Assembly: GCA_023823795.1 (NCBI GenBank)
Contig: CP085710.1
Coordinates: forward strand, 3,746,001 to 3,810,000
Source: Bacillus sp. F19
Lineage (GTDB): Bacteria; Bacillota; Bacilli; Bacillales; Bacillaceae
Reading direction: 5' to 3'
Length of the DNA stretch: 64,000 nt
Part shown: one piece after another, positions 32,305 through 43,959 of the stretch
Layout: every line of letters begins with the position of its first letter
Position numbering within the stretch: the first letter of the stretch is position 1
Made by a program: the position numbers and the translations under genes
The notes under the pieces: generated by a model
What the model saw: the letters and a program-made list of their open reading frames with translations, nothing else
Database searches by the model: none
Told to the model about the DNA's origin: nothing

Positions 32305-33867
32305 TTAATCGTCGTCTTCATCATCAAATCTCGGCATCCCAAATTGGCTGTCCTGACCGAACTGGCCGCCCTGGCCAAACTGTCTAGGCATTCCTCCGAA
32401 CTGGCTGCCCTGGCCAAACTGTCCAGGCATTCCGCCAAACTGGCCACCCCGGCCAAACTGTTCAGGCATTCCGCCATATTGGCCGCCCTGACCAAACTGC
32501 CCCGGCATTCCGCCATATTGGCCTTGACCAAACTGCCCCGGCATTCCGCCATAGCCTTGGTGTCCGCCAAACCCTTGGCCCGGACCTCCGCATCCGCAAT
32601 CTTCTTTATCCATAGCAGGGCTGACTGCCGGCGGCTGATTGTTCATTCCCTGATCCCATGCACCAGCTACACCATGCGGCATGTTTGGACCTCCGCTGAA
32701 TGCTCCCTGTACTTGCGGCTGAAAGCCATAACCCGGCATCGGCGGAAAGCCATAACCCGGCATCGGCGGAAAGCCGTAACCAGGCATCGGCGGAAAGCCG
32801 TAACCAGGCATCGGCGGTGACACTGGGTAACAGCCCGGCGGATATCCTCCTGGACCGCCATATCCTGGACCTCCAAATCCAGGGCCCCCATATCCTGGAC
32901 CTCCAAATCCTTGCTGCCCATATGGCATATGCATTTGCTGCTGTGGCATATATGCTCCCATTACGTCGTCATCGTCATAGTCATCATCATCATCAAAAGG
33001 CTGATAAGGCTGCTGCGGCATTCCTCCAAATGGAGCCTGCTGATAAGGCATGCCATATGGCTGCATTTGCGGGCCTCCGAATCCTGGGCCCCCAAATCCT
33101 GGACCTCCGAACCCTGGGCCGAATCCAGTGCCTGGCATGACTGGTGAAACAGGGTAACAATCATCTGCGCCCTGACCTGGACCTTCAGGTGCCTGATCCT
33201 GCGCACCGGCTACAGCACCCTGGTACTGATTCGGAGCCCAGCTCTGGCCACCGGGAAATCCTTGTGGTCCTTGACCGCCTTCATAAGCCCCCATCACTCC
33301 TTGCTGCGGCATGCTCGGCTTGTATTCCATATCTTTTGTAGCCTCCTCTTTCTTAGCAGGTGAAACTGATTTTGGCTTTTCAGCCGGTTTTTGAGCTGGC
33401 TTTTCAGCCGGCTTCATCATCTCCGGCAGAACATTAGATGGCTTTGGCGGAAGCTGCGGCTGTGGAGCCTGCGGCATCATCGCCATATTCAGCATATAGT
33501 AGTTATTAATATCAAGCTCTGGATATGCTGGCTGTTTAATTTCCGGCACAGGCGGAACATATGGCACCGATGGCTTTTCTTTCGGCATTTCCTTCGGTTT
33601 TGTTTCTGTGACTTCCATCACTTGTTTAGGTTTTTCTTTTGCAAAAGGATGCTCAGATTTCGGCATTTCCTTTTTCCCTGAAAAGCTACCCTTTGTTTCA
33701 TTTTTAACAGGAACTCCGCTGCTTGGAACTTTTATTTTCATACCAGGCATGATTAAGTCAGGGTTGCTTAGCTGAGAGTTCATTTTTTTCAATTCTTCAA
33801 AATCTACCCCATATTTTTTGGCAATTTTCCAAAGCGTATCGCCTTTTTGAACAATGTGGATTTTCAA
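32305..33867 (-). CDS. safA: Spore coat morphogenetic protein SafA
   Basis: SafA directs inner-coat assembly and attaches at the cortex-coat boundary. The N-terminal LysM domain (HIVQKGDTLWKIAKKYGVDF, residues 3-50) should bind cortex peptidoglycan. A Pro/Lys linker follows, and then a very long Gly/Gln/Pro/Met-rich tail to residue 520 with tandem motifs: FGGPG-type repeats, PMPGYGFP four times, and GGMPGQFGQG about six times. The tail ends in an acidic DDEDDD. The location between coxA and nadA is conserved. Its high repetition produces long overlapping false reading frames on both strands. Confidence 0.9.
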   Translation of the reverse strand: MKIHIVQKGDTLWKIAKKYGVDFEELKKMNSQLSNPDLIMPGMKIKVPSSGVPVKNETKGSFSGKKEMPKSEHPFAKEKPKQVMEVTETKPKEMPKEKPSVPYVPPVPEIKQPAYPELDINNYYMLNMAMMPQAPQPQLPPKPSNVLPEMMKPAEKPAQKPAEKPKSVSPAKKEEATKDMEYKPSMPQQGVMGAYEGGQGPQGFPGGQSWAPNQYQGAVAGAQDQAPEGPGQGADDCYPVSPVMPGTGFGPGFGGPGFGGPGFGGPQMQPYGMPYQQAPFGGMPQQPYQPFDDDDDYDDDDVMGAYMPQQQMHMPYGQQGFGGPGYGGPGFGGPGYGGPGGYPPGCYPVSPPMPGYGFPPMPGYGFPPMPGYGFPPMPGYGFQPQVQGAFSGGPNMPHGVAGAWDQGMNNQPPAVSPAMDKEDCGCGGPGQGFGGHQGYGGMPGQFGQGQYGGMPGQFGQGGQYGGMPEQFGRGGQFGGMPGQFGQGSQFGGMPRQFGQGGQFGQDSQFGMPRFDDEDDD

Positions 33868-34053
33868 CCTTTCCCCCTCCTATGCTTGAAACTTTATCGC
33901 ATATGATCAGCAGGCAATTATGCCATTCTTCTTCATCACAACTTATGCTTAAGAAGACAAATATATGTTTCACGTACAATAAAAAAACTGACAAACTTAA
34001 GATGATGGCAGCTTGTGACTGCACTTATTTCATCTTATTTTGCCAGTTCCAAT

Positions 34054-35163
34054 TTATACGTGTGCAAGCATGCGCTCTAAAGCGAGGACTGCATGCTCTG
34101 TTGTTTTTGGATCAACTTTTATTTGATTGATAATCTTTCCTTCTTCAAGTCCTTCGAGCGACCATAATAAATGCGGAAGATCAATTCTGTTCATCGTTAA
34201 ACATGGACACATGAATGGATTTAGCGATACAATTTCTTTGTCCGGATGCTGATCTATGATCCGTTTTACAAGGTTCATTTCCGTTCCGATTGCCCATTTG
34301 CTTCCTGCAGGAGCTGCTTCAATCGTGTCGATTATATATTTTGTAGATCCTGCCAGATCACTTGCAGCTGCAACTTCTCTGCTGCATTCCGGATGGACGA
34401 TGATTTTCATATCAGGCTTGGAATGGCGTAAATCATCTATATTTTTCACTGTGAATTTTTCATGAACGGAACAATGGCCTTTCCATAAGATCACGATAAC
34501 ATCCTCTGGATTTCCATCATATTCAAGCTCGTTTGTCATTGGATTCCAAATCGCCATTTTATCAAGAGGAACACCTAAATTAAAAGCCGTATTTCTGCCT
34601 AAATGCTGATCAGGCAAAAATAAGATTCGCTGTTTCTGTTCAAAGGACCAGCGCAGCATCTTTTCTGCATTTGAGGAAGTGACGGTTGCACCGCCATTTT
34701 TTCCGACAAATGCTTTAATGGCCGCTGTAGAATTTACATAAGTCAAAGGCAGAATTGTATCCCCATACATTGCCTGAAGCTTTGTCCATGCCCGCTCAGT
34801 CTGCTCTATATCCGCCATGTCAGCCATTGAGCAGCCTGCTCTCATATCCGGCAGCAGCACATTTTGACCTTCACTCGTGAGCATGTCTGCTGTTTCGGCC
34901 ATAAAATGCACTCCGCAAAAAACAATGTATTCTGCCTCTTTATTTTCTGCCGCTGCCTGTGCAAGCTGCAGGGAATCCCCGGTTATATCAGCAAACTGAA
35001 TAACCTCATCTTTTTGATAATGATGGCCAGGTATCAGCAAACGGCGGCCAAGCTTTTCTTTTATCTGTTTTACCCTTCCAATCATTTCCTCTTCTGAAAG
35101 TTCTTTATAATGATGCGGCATTTTTTCATTTGTCTCAAATTGAAGCATATCCAATACGTTCAC
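34054..35163 (-). CDS. nadA: Quinolinate synthase NadA
   Basis: NadA condenses iminoaspartate with dihydroxyacetone phosphate to quinolinate, using a [4Fe-4S] cluster. Cluster cysteines are seen in [18 protein letters not shown] and MCPCLTMNR. The start is GTG at 35163, with AAGGAGG 8 bases upstream, giving 369 residues; the first codons of the longer frame form that binding site. It follows nadC after 13 bases. Confidence 0.95.
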   Translation of the reverse strand: MNVLDMLQFETNEKMPHHYKELSEEEMIGRVKQIKEKLGRRLLIPGHHYQKDEVIQFADITGDSLQLAQAAAENKEAEYIVFCGVHFMAETADMLTSEGQNVLLPDMRAGCSMADMADIEQTERAWTKLQAMYGDTILPLTYVNSTAAIKAFVGKNGGATVTSSNAEKMLRWSFEQKQRILFLPDQHLGRNTAFNLGVPLDKMAIWNPMTNELEYDGNPEDVIVILWKGHCSVHEKFTVKNIDDLRHSKPDMKIIVHPECSREVAAASDLAGSTKYIIDTIEAAPAGSKWAIGTEMNLVKRIIDQHPDKEIVSLNPFMCPCLTMNRIDLPHLLWSLEGLEEGKIINQIKVDPKTTEHAVLALERMLAHV

Positions 35164-35176
35164 TGTAACTTCCTCC

Positions 35177-36007
35177 TTATTCTGCATTCATGCTGAGATC
35201 AAGAGATTTGGCGGAATGAGTAAGCATTCCAAGTGAAATAAAATTCACTCCGGTGTCACCGTATTCAGCCAGATTTTGAAGCGTAATTCCTCCCGAAGCT
35301 TCTGTAATAATTGACGGCGGTGTAAGACTTGCATAGGCTTTAACTTCTTCTGGTGTCCTGTTATCAAACATGATAATGTCCGCCTTTGCTTCTATTGCCT
35401 CAAGCAGCTGCTCTTCAGATTCAATTTCAACTTCCACTTTTATCATGTGCCCTGCATGAGCCCTGACCTTTTTCACAGCTTCAAAAATAGACCCGCTGCT
35501 TGCAATATGGTTATCTTTAAGCATGATTCCATCATACAAGCCAAATCTATGATTGTATCCGCCGCCGCACCGTACGGCATATTTTTCGATCATTCTCAAG
35601 CCAGGTGTCGTTTTCCTTGTATCACAAATCTTCGTATGAACAGAATTCAGGCTTTTTACTGCCTGATTCGTCAGTGTAGCTATTCCGCTCATTCTCTGAA
35701 GCAAGTTTAAAATGACTCTTTCTCCAGTAAGCAGGGAAGCGATTGGACCTTCAATGACAGCTGCATGTTCGCCCTTTTTTATCTGTTCACCATCACGTTT
35801 CAGCAATCTGACTGCAACGCTTTGATCCAGAATTTCATACCCGGTTTTAATTACATCGGCACCCGCAAAAATTCCATCTTCCTTAGCTGTAATAGTGGCT
35901 TTTCCCTGCTGAGATTTTGTAAAAATATACGAGCTCGTAGCGTCATGATCACCAATATCTTCAATAAAGAAAGCTTCTAATTGGTTTTTCAGTTTAAGTA
36001 AATTCAA
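35177..36007 (-). CDS. nadC: Nicotinate-nucleotide pyrophosphorylase (carboxylating) NadC
   Basis: NadC converts quinolinate and PRPP to nicotinate mononucleotide. The 276-residue protein has [10 protein letters not shown] near the N terminus, the [11 protein letters not shown] and [13 protein letters not shown] substrate motifs and the C-terminal ASGGI. The start is TTG at 36007 with AGAGGTG upstream, overlapping the nadB stop by 14 bases, so the two are coupled. Confidence 0.95.
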   Translation of the reverse strand: MNLLKLKNQLEAFFIEDIGDHDATSSYIFTKSQQGKATITAKEDGIFAGADVIKTGYEILDQSVAVRLLKRDGEQIKKGEHAAVIEGPIASLLTGERVILNLLQRMSGIATLTNQAVKSLNSVHTKICDTRKTTPGLRMIEKYAVRCGGGYNHRFGLYDGIMLKDNHIASSGSIFEAVKKVRAHAGHMIKVEVEIESEEQLLEAIEAKADIIMFDNRTPEEVKAYASLTPPSIITEASGGITLQNLAEYGDTGVNFISLGMLTHSAKSLDLSMNAE

Positions 36008-37577
36008 TTTCCATCACCTCTGAATCATTCTTTAATCCTGTATTGTATTTAGAAAGAAGAATTTGTTTTTTTAGCCATAATCGATCATCTTTATAGGGAT
36101 GATCTGTTCTAAAGTGACCTCCCCTGCTTTCTGTTCTCTGCAGTGCGGAAGTCACTATAAGCCAGCCGGCTGTCAGCATATTCATTTTTTCATATTCTAT
36201 ATTTGTGAATTTATTCACATTGATATCCTCAAAAGAGATTGGCCATAAGAATTTTTCAAACCAGCATTTCGCAATTAAAAGTCCTTCTTCAGAACGCTCA
36301 ATGGCAGCATAGTTTGTCATCATCCATTTTATCTCCTCTTCGGAAGGGAAAATAACATCCTGTTTTCTGCTGGTTCTGATTTTTACTATTTCAGTTTTTT
36401 CAATTGCATTTTGAGAAAATTTTAAGATATGCACACCTAGACGGCTGCCAAACACAAGACCCTCAAGCAGCGAATTGCTTGCCAGCCTGTTTGCACCGTG
36501 AACTCCTGTACAAGCAGCCTCTCCTACAGCATATAACTGGCTGACCGAGGTTTTTCCATCCACATCTGTTTTAATGCCGCCCATTAGAAAATGCATTCCC
36601 GGGGCTACAGGGATTAAGCCTTCATCTATACTGACACCATATTTTTTACACATAGCTGAAATAGTTGGAAAGCGGCTTTCAAAGTCTGGAATGGACGAGA
36701 TATTAAGGAAAATGCGATGTCCTTTTTTCATCTGTGAAAAAATAGTTCTTGCAACGATATCCCTTGGAGCAAGATCTCCAAATGCATGAACACCTTCCAT
36801 GAACCGGATTCCATTCTCATTTTGAAGAAAAGCTCCTTCTCCTCTTACAGCTTCAGATATAAGCCCTACACATTGGCCATTAATCAGAAGCATTGTCGGG
36901 TGAAATTGAGTAAATTCCATATCGGTGAGGACAGCACCTGCTCGAAATGCCATTGCAAGTCCGTCACCTGTTATGACGCTTGAATTGGAAGTATGTTTGT
37001 AGAGACTGCCGCAGCCGCCGGTAGCGAGAATGGTATGTCCGGCAAAATGCTGCTGAATGTCACCTTTTGCATTCCGAGTAAACACTCCTTTGCAAACTCC
37101 GCCGCTGATGATGAGATCAAGCGCCATTTCATCTTCAATAATTTCTATGTTTTTACTTAGCTGCGATAATAAAAAATGTACAACTGCTTTTCCTGTGGCA
37201 TCTCCGCCTGCATGAAGGATTCTGCTGAATCTGTGTGCACCCTCCTGGCCAAGCAATAATTTCCCGTTTGAATCTTTGTCAAATTGAAAGCCGCCCTTTA
37301 TAAGGGTGAGTACTTCCTTTGTCCCTTGTCTTACAAGAAGTTCAGAAGCAAAAAGATCATTATGATGTGATCCCGCCGTCATCGTATCTTCGTAATGACC
37401 CTGCCAGCTGTCATATTTATCCACAGCTGCTGCAATTCCCCCTTGGGCAAGCATTGAATTGCTCTCGTATTTACTTGATTTTGTCAGAATGGTTACTTTT
37501 TTAGAAGATTGAAGCTGAAAGGCTGCAGACAGCGCTGCAATTCCGCTTCCAATAATTAATACATCCGTTCGAGGCAC
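35994..37577 (-). CDS. nadB: L-aspartate oxidase NadB
   Basis: NadB oxidises L-aspartate to iminoaspartate with FAD. The dinucleotide site VLIIGSGIAALSAAF is at the N terminus and SMLAQGGIAAA follows. The active-site region HPTMLL and the succinate-dehydrogenase-like GAHRFSR, MGGIKTD and GANRLASNSLLEGLVFG motifs are present in 527 residues. It is the first gene of nadB-nadC-nadA, divergent from nifS. The start is GTG after GGGGG. Confidence 0.94.
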   Translation of the reverse strand: MPRTDVLIIGSGIAALSAAFQLQSSKKVTILTKSSKYESNSMLAQGGIAAAVDKYDSWQGHYEDTMTAGSHHNDLFASELLVRQGTKEVLTLIKGGFQFDKDSNGKLLLGQEGAHRFSRILHAGGDATGKAVVHFLLSQLSKNIEIIEDEMALDLIISGGVCKGVFTRNAKGDIQQHFAGHTILATGGCGSLYKHTSNSSVITGDGLAMAFRAGAVLTDMEFTQFHPTMLLINGQCVGLISEAVRGEGAFLQNENGIRFMEGVHAFGDLAPRDIVARTIFSQMKKGHRIFLNISSIPDFESRFPTISAMCKKYGVSIDEGLIPVAPGMHFLMGGIKTDVDGKTSVSQLYAVGEAACTGVHGANRLASNSLLEGLVFGSRLGVHILKFSQNAIEKTEIVKIRTSRKQDVIFPSEEEIKWMMTNYAAIERSEEGLLIAKCWFEKFLWPISFEDINVNKFTNIEYEKMNMLTAGWLIVTSALQRTESRGGHFRTDHPYKDDRLWLKKQILLSKYNTGLKNDSEVMEIEFT

Positions 37578-37599
37578 AAAATAACCCCCTATTCTTTAC

Positions 37600-37615
37600 A
37601 AGTGTCTTGACACTT
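37600..37615. promoter_or_regulatory. Probable NadR (NiaR) operator
   Basis: The palindrome AAGTGTCTTGACACTT lies between the divergent nadB and nifS genes. Its right half contains the -35 hexamer of the nifS promoter, so a bound repressor would block RNA polymerase. TGTCTTGACA resembles the niacin-responsive repressor site known for Bacilli; that match is from memory. Confidence 0.65.
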
Positions 37616-37637
37616 ATATTTACACAAATCTAAAATA
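37608..37637 (+). promoter_or_regulatory. Promoter of nifS-nadR
   Basis: TTGACA (37608-37613) and TAAAAT are separated by 18 bases, about 40 bases ahead of the nifS start, overlapping the operator palindrome. Confidence 0.6.
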
Positions 37638-37676
37638 ATGACAAGAGATTTTTTAACCCAGAGAGGAGATTAAATT

Positions 37677-38843
37677 TTGATTTATCTAGATTATGCAGCT
37701 ACAGCACCAATAAGCGATGAAGCACTTCTTGTATTTGCCGAGGCATCAAAAAAAGCGTTCGCAAACAGCAATAGCCTGCATGATGAAGGAGATGCCGCCA
37801 GAACGATCTTAGAAGCTTGCCGCAGGAAGATTGCAATGCTGATTGGCGGTGCTGCTTCCGGGATTTGCTTTACGGGTGGAGGCAGTGAATCCAATGTGCT
37901 TGCCATTGAAACACTCCTTAAAAATGCAGGAAAACATAAAAATCATATTATTGCCTCTGCCCTAGAGCATTCTTCTATCTATAATTATTTAAAAATCCTT
38001 GAGCAAACAGGATTTGAGGTAACATTTTTATTGCCGGACAAACATGGTAAACTACATGTAGAAGCAATAAGAGATGCCGTTAGAGAAAAAACCGCGCTTG
38101 TTTCAATTCAACACGCAAATTCTGAAATAGGCTGCATTCAAAATTTAGAAGAAATCGGTCATTTTTTACATGATAAGCCGGTTTATTTTCACAGTGACTG
38201 TGTTCAATCGTTTGGAAAGATCCCCATCAAAGCGGATGAATGGAAAGCGGATGCCATTTCACTTTCCAGCCATAAGGTGTATGGACCAAAAGGTGTCGGC
38301 TGTCTCTATTTAAATCCGCGCGAACATTTTAATCCTGTTATACCCGGAGGCACACATGAAAACGGCTTTAGAGCAGGCACAGTGAATGTGCCGGGAATTG
38401 CCGCATTTACATCTGCTGCCGCAACCGCTTGTTCTGTCATGCACACAGAATTCAGAAGACTGGAATCATTGAAGGAAAGTTTTTTTGCCATGCTCAGCCA
38501 CTATAGTGAACACGTTCACATTATTAATAAAGATTTAGATGATCAGCTGCCGTCTATTATCGGCCTGATTATTCGGGGCATCGAGGGGCAATATATGCTG
38601 CTGGAGAGTAATCGCAGAGGTGTAGCCATTTCCACAGGTACAGCCTGTCAAATTGGCATGCAGATTCCTTCTAAGGCACTGACGGCTGTCGGGCTGACTA
38701 ATGATGAAGCCCTGCAGTACATTCGCATTTCAACCGGAAAACATACAAAAGGCGAAGATCTTGATAAAATGGCTGGCATCATTGGAAAAGCAATCAGCGA
38801 GAAATATATGGACATGACGGAGGGTCATTATGAACGAAGGTAA
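37677..38843 (+). CDS. nifS: Cysteine desulfurase NifS (NAD-biosynthesis type)
   Basis: This second PLP cysteine desulfurase of the window has 388 residues. Its PLP lysine lies in SLSSHKVYGPKG and its catalytic cysteine in STGTACQIGM, a loop different from YrvO's. In B. subtilis the nad-linked NifS supplies sulfur for the NadA Fe-S cluster; the divergent nadBCA operon supports this. The start is TTG at 37677 with GGAG 8 bases upstream. It overlaps nadR by 14 bases. Confidence 0.92.
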   Translation: MIYLDYAATAPISDEALLVFAEASKKAFANSNSLHDEGDAARTILEACRRKIAMLIGGAASGICFTGGGSESNVLAIETLLKNAGKHKNHIIASALEHSSIYNYLKILEQTGFEVTFLLPDKHGKLHVEAIRDAVREKTALVSIQHANSEIGCIQNLEEIGHFLHDKPVYFHSDCVQSFGKIPIKADEWKADAISLSSHKVYGPKGVGCLYLNPREHFNPVIPGGTHENGFRAGTVNVPGIAAFTSAAATACSVMHTEFRRLESLKESFFAMLSHYSEHVHIINKDLDDQLPSIIGLIIRGIEGQYMLLESNRRGVAISTGTACQIGMQIPSKALTAVGLTNDEALQYIRISTGKHTKGEDLDKMAGIIGKAISEKYMDMTEGHYERR

Positions 38844-39375
38844 AATCCCTGGAATGAAAAGAAGAGAATTAATCCTGAATTGGCTGAAAGAAACGAACGT
38901 GCCTATGAAAGGGAGCGAAATGGCCAAAAAAACAAATGTCAGCAGGCAAGTTATTGTTCAGGATATTTCTTTGTTAAAAGCACAAAATGAACCGATTCTT
39001 GCAACAAGCCAGGGCTATGTGTATATGAGACAGGAAAATGATGACCTGCCTGCATTTAAGCGCATCATCGCCAGCAGCCATAAACCGGAAGCAACGGCTG
39101 AAGAACTGAATATCATTGTTGATTACGGTGTAACGGTCAAAGATGTCATTATTGAACATCCTGTCTACGGGGAATTGACAGCATCCATCATGGTGAGCAA
39201 TCGCAAGGAAGTGCGGGACTTTATCGAAAAAATTGAGGATACAAAGGCAGCCTATTTATCACAGCTGACAGAAGGATTGCACTTGCATACATTAGTAGCG
39301 GACCGTGAGGAAAAATTAGAAGAAGTGTGTACTGCTTTGAAGGCAGCAGGATTTCTTGTTAGTGAAGAAGATTGA
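38830..39375 (+). CDS. nadR: Transcriptional repressor NadR (NiaR, YrxA)
   Basis: This niacin-responsive repressor of NAD synthesis genes has 181 residues. It has an N-terminal HTH_11 (MKGSEMAKKTNVSRQVIVQDI) and a C-terminal 3H domain with conserved histidines in VIIEHPVYGELTA and LTEGLHLHTL. The start ATG lies inside the nifS 3' end, after GGAGGG. It probably autoregulates through the palindrome at 37600-37615. Confidence 0.92.
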   Translation: MNEGKIPGMKRRELILNWLKETNVPMKGSEMAKKTNVSRQVIVQDISLLKAQNEPILATSQGYVYMRQENDDLPAFKRIIASSHKPEATAEELNIIVDYGVTVKDVIIEHPVYGELTASIMVSNRKEVRDFIEKIEDTKAAYLSQLTEGLHLHTLVADREEKLEEVCTALKAAGFLVSEED

Positions 39376-39383
39376 AAAAACTA

Positions 39384-39421
39384 AGACCGGCTGGCATATG
39401 CGAGCCGGTTATTTTTTTATA
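39384..39421. terminator. Bidirectional terminator between nadR and pheA
   Basis: The stem ACCGGCT with AGCCGGT and a palindromic GCATATGC core is followed by TTATTTTTTT on the plus strand; the T-run overlaps the pheA stop. Confidence 0.8.
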
Positions 39422-40274
39422 TTATATAAGCGCTGTAAGTTCCGAGAGTCCGAACACCGCAGCCCAAGGCTTCAAGCTCTGCCATTGCCCCGGGAATAAG
39501 GACTTCATCCATTTTCATATCAATGTCAATGATAAAAAAGTAGTTTCCAAGACCCGTTTTCATTGGTCTAGATTCAATTTTTGATAGATTCAGCTTTCTC
39601 CACGAAAAAGCAGATAGAACCTGGTGAAGAGCCCCCGACTGATCTGAAGGCAATGTAATCATTAGAGTTGTCCGGTCTGTTATCTTATTTGTTTTAGTCT
39701 TGATATATGTATGCTGGTTCGGATGCAGCACCGCAAACCGAGTATGATTATGGGTATAATCATGGATATTTTTGCGGACAATTTTGAGATTATATTCTTT
39801 TGCTGCTAATTCATTTGCGACAACCGCCATATTTTCCTCTGGATGCTCCTGAATGTATTTTGCAGCTGCACCTGTAGATGTCGCGTACTCATACTTCGCT
39901 TTAGGCAGCTGATGATGAAGAAATTTATGACATTGTGCAATCGCATGGGAATGAGAATAGACTCTCTCTGCATCTTCCCACGATTCTTCCCTGGATGGGT
40001 GGACCATCAAGTGCTGCTGAATAGGCGCCACAATTTCCCCAATGATGGAAAGCGGCTGTTCATGAACGAGGTAATCAATGGTTAAATTAACAGAACCCTC
40101 TAACGCATTTTCGAGCGGGACAACAGCTGCGTCAATTTTCCCCTCAGCTACTGCATCCATGCACTGCGGAATGGTCAGATATGGAACATGCTCTGCATGA
40201 TCTTCGAAAAATTTTGTAACAGCAAGATGTGTAAATGTTGCCGCCGGACCTAAATAACCAATTTTATATGTCAT
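39417..40274 (-). CDS. pheA: Prephenate dehydratase PheA
   Basis: PheA converts prephenate to phenylpyruvate. This is the monofunctional form of 285 residues: a PDT domain (KIGYLGPAATFTHLAV, VPLENALEGSVNLTIDYL, and the TRFAVL motif) and a C-terminal ACT domain with SRPMKTGLGNYFFIID for phenylalanine feedback. There is no chorismate mutase domain. It follows pheB by 15 bases. Confidence 0.95.
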   Translation of the reverse strand: MTYKIGYLGPAATFTHLAVTKFFEDHAEHVPYLTIPQCMDAVAEGKIDAAVVPLENALEGSVNLTIDYLVHEQPLSIIGEIVAPIQQHLMVHPSREESWEDAERVYSHSHAIAQCHKFLHHQLPKAKYEYATSTGAAAKYIQEHPEENMAVVANELAAKEYNLKIVRKNIHDYTHNHTRFAVLHPNQHTYIKTKTNKITDRTTLMITLPSDQSGALHQVLSAFSWRKLNLSKIESRPMKTGLGNYFFIIDIDMKMDEVLIPGAMAELEALGCGVRTLGTYSAYII

Positions 40275-40289
40275 TAGAAATCCTCTCCC

Positions 40290-40733
40290 CTATGCTCCAG
40301 ATCCTAATATCTCTACTTTCTCTACAAATTCAAGCCGTTTCAGCTTTGCCATGACGCTGTTAATATCTTCTTTCATTCCATTAGTATTTAATGACAGCGT
40401 TACATTTGCCCGCCCCTGCAGCGGAATCGTTTGATGAATGGTCAGTACATTGCACCCAGCTGTTGCAACAACAGCAAGCAGCTGTGATAATGTGCCTGAT
40501 CTGTCTTCAAGGTGAAAAAAAAGCGTGATAATGCGCTCGTTTACCATTGTGTGAAACGGGAAAACGGCATCACGGTATTTATAATAAGCGCTTCTGCTCA
40601 TATCTACACGCTGAACAGCTTCAGCAACAGAATCCGCTTTTTTCCGTTCAATCAGTTTTTTAACCTCAAGCGTTTTTCTCATCGCCTCAGGCAGAACGTC
40701 TTCCCGCACTAAAAAAAAGGTTTCTTCCTTCAT
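40290..40733 (-). CDS. pheB: ACT domain protein PheB
   Basis: This 147-residue protein has an N-terminal helix-turn-helix-like region ([28 protein letters not shown]) and a C-terminal ACT domain ([27 protein letters not shown]). Members accompany pheA and probably bind an aromatic amino acid. The molecular role is not settled. It is downstream of the spo0B-obg unit, separated by a terminator. Confidence 0.9.
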   Translation of the reverse strand: MKEETFFLVREDVLPEAMRKTLEVKKLIERKKADSVAEAVQRVDMSRSAYYKYRDAVFPFHTMVNERIITLFFHLEDRSGTLSQLLAVVATAGCNVLTIHQTIPLQGRANVTLSLNTNGMKEDINSVMAKLKRLEFVEKVEILGSGA

Positions 40734-40761
40734 GACATTCTCCTTTTCTCAAATCTGCCTG

Positions 40762-40799
40762 TGAAAAAAGAAGAGCGGATTAAGGCTCTTCTTCTTTAG
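40762..40799 (-). terminator. Terminator of spo0B-obg
   Basis: The stem AAGAAGAGC with GCTCTTCTT and the loop GGATTAAG is followed by six T on the minus strand, just after the obg stop. Confidence 0.85.
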
Positions 40800-40800
40800 G

Positions 40801-42659
<1,859 letters not shown>

Positions 42660-42735
42660 GTCGGCACTCCTACTCCCTTTTTCTCTATTCTTTTCTTTAG
42701 GAGCTTCAAGACTTGGAAACTGAATGTCGTACTAA

Positions 42736-42741
42736 ATTATA
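42736..42741 (-). promoter_or_regulatory. Candidate -10 element of spo0B-obg
   Basis: A perfect TATAAT stands about 80 bases upstream of spo0B on the minus strand; the -35 region 17 bases further is poor. The rest of the 42742-42945 gap holds nothing recognised. Confidence 0.35.
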
Positions 42742-42947
42742 ACAAACTATCCGGGGGAAAATAAGTGCAATTTGAAAAAAGCAAGAGGAAATCAATGATA
42801 TGGGGAGGTTTTCCTGAGAATAATGACTGTTTTCACCAAGATTGCTGCTTTGCGTATTTGAATCAGTCCGCGTTATTTCGTTAACATCCCCGCTCTAAAT
42901 AATTGGTGATTTAACATTTGGGGCTAAAAACAGCGCTTAAAAATAAA

Positions 42948-42980
42948 GAAAAACTCTAACCAGAGGCTAGAGTTTTCCTA
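42948..42980 (-). terminator. Terminator of rplU-prp-rpmA
   Basis: The stem AAAACTCTA with TAGAGTTTT is followed by TTTTTCTTTATTTTT on the minus strand, 8 bases past the rpmA stop. Confidence 0.85.
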
Positions 42981-42987
42981 AAAGAAA

Positions 42988-43281
42988 TTATGCTTCTTGT
43001 GCTACAGGATATACGCTAACTTTTTTACGGTCACGTCCGAAACGCTCGAAACGTACAACTCCGTCCACTTTCGCGAAAAGAGTGTCGTCACCGCCGCGGC
43101 CAACGTTTTCACCTGGGTAAATTTTCGTTCCGCGTTGACGGAAAAGGATAGAACCACCGCTTACGAATTCGCCATCCGCACTTTTAGCACCAAGGCGCTT
43201 TGAGATTGAATCACGACCGTTCTTAGTAGAACCTACTCCTTTTTTAGAAGCGAAGAACTGAAGATCTAAACTTAAAAACAT
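42988..43281 (-). CDS. rpmA: 50S ribosomal protein L27
   Basis: L27 reaches the peptidyl transferase centre with its N terminus. This 97-residue form begins [20 protein letters not shown], so it carries the Firmicute N-terminal extension that must be cut after LQFFA. The processing protease gene prp lies immediately upstream, one base away. The standard ribosome binding site AGGTGG precedes the ATG. Confidence 0.97.
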   Translation of the reverse strand: MFLSLDLQFFASKKGVGSTKNGRDSISKRLGAKSADGEFVSGGSILFRQRGTKIYPGENVGRGGDDTLFAKVDGVVRFERFGRDRKKVSVYPVAQEA

Positions 43282-43282
43282 T

Positions 43283-43636
43283 CTAGTCCACCTCCTGCTG
43301 ATTGTTATTTATCGTTATTTTTATGAAATGTCCATAGTTCAATTCTATTGACTGCAGCGATATGAGCATCCCTTCAAGCAGCAGCTGAGCCTGTTCGCCC
43401 GCTTTTTGCCCGAGTTCATGGGGCAGCTGAAACGAAAGAAATCCTCCGTCTCCTCCCTGCTCGACAATCGGCGTTATTCCTGTTAACTTATGTATCGCAT
43501 TAACAGCGCCAAATGTGACAGCAGATGCTCCGGCACAGACAATATCCTTTCCATGTACATCGAAATCGGCATGTCCAGATAATGTAAAGGATTCAATTAA
43601 ACCGCTGCTATTGCGGTTAATGACTGCTTTTATCAT
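43283..43636 (-). CDS. prp: Ribosomal-processing cysteine protease Prp (YsxB)
   Basis: Prp removes the N-terminal extension of L27. The catalytic pair His22 (TLSGHADFD) and Cys34 ([10 protein letters not shown]) is present in the expected positions. The 117-residue protein lies between rplU and rpmA, the invariant Firmicute arrangement. Confidence 0.94.
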   Translation of the reverse strand: MIKAVINRNSSGLIESFTLSGHADFDVHGKDIVCAGASAVTFGAVNAIHKLTGITPIVEQGGDGGFLSFQLPHELGQKAGEQAQLLLEGMLISLQSIELNYGHFIKITINNNQQEVD

Positions 43637-43647
43637 CTTAAAAGGCC

Positions 43648-43956
43648 TTAAGCGTTGATTGCGTCAATAACAAGTTTCGTGTATGGTTGACGATGACCTT
43701 GTTTTTTGCGGTAGTTTTTCTTAGCTTTGTATTTGAATACAGTGATTTTTTTAGCGCGGCCTTGTTTTTCAACTTTCGCTGTAACAGTCGCACCATCAAC
43801 GATCGGGCTACCAACTTTCACGTCATCTCCGCCAATGAATAAAACTCTGTCAAAAGTAACAGTGTCGCCTTGTTCACCAGCAAGCTTTTCAACGTAGATC
43901 GCTTGACCAGCTTCTACTTTGATTTGTTTTCCACCAGTTTCAATAATTGCGTACAT
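43648..43956 (-). CDS. rplU: 50S ribosomal protein L21
   Basis: L21 is a 23S rRNA-binding ribosomal protein. The sequence [17 protein letters not shown] and the basic C-terminal stretch [17 protein letters not shown] are unmistakable. The start is ATG at 43956 after AGGAGGTG, giving 102 residues. The longer frame to 44013 translates the leader RNA. Confidence 0.97.
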   Translation of the reverse strand: MYAIIETGGKQIKVEAGQAIYVEKLAGEQGDTVTFDRVLFIGGDDVKVGSPIVDGATVTAKVEKQGRAKKITVFKYKAKKNYRKKQGHRQPYTKLVIDAINA

Positions 43957-43959
43957 TCC

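Noticed and set aside
32199-32570. Open frame of 123 codons rich in AECRGSL and ECLDSLA repeats on the minus strand
   Set aside because: It is the safA repeat region read in a shifted frame.
32344-33206. Several long open frames on both strands, some with repeated Arg/His/Leu motifs
   Set aside because: They are other frames of the repetitive safA gene; none has a ribosome binding site or a recognisable domain.
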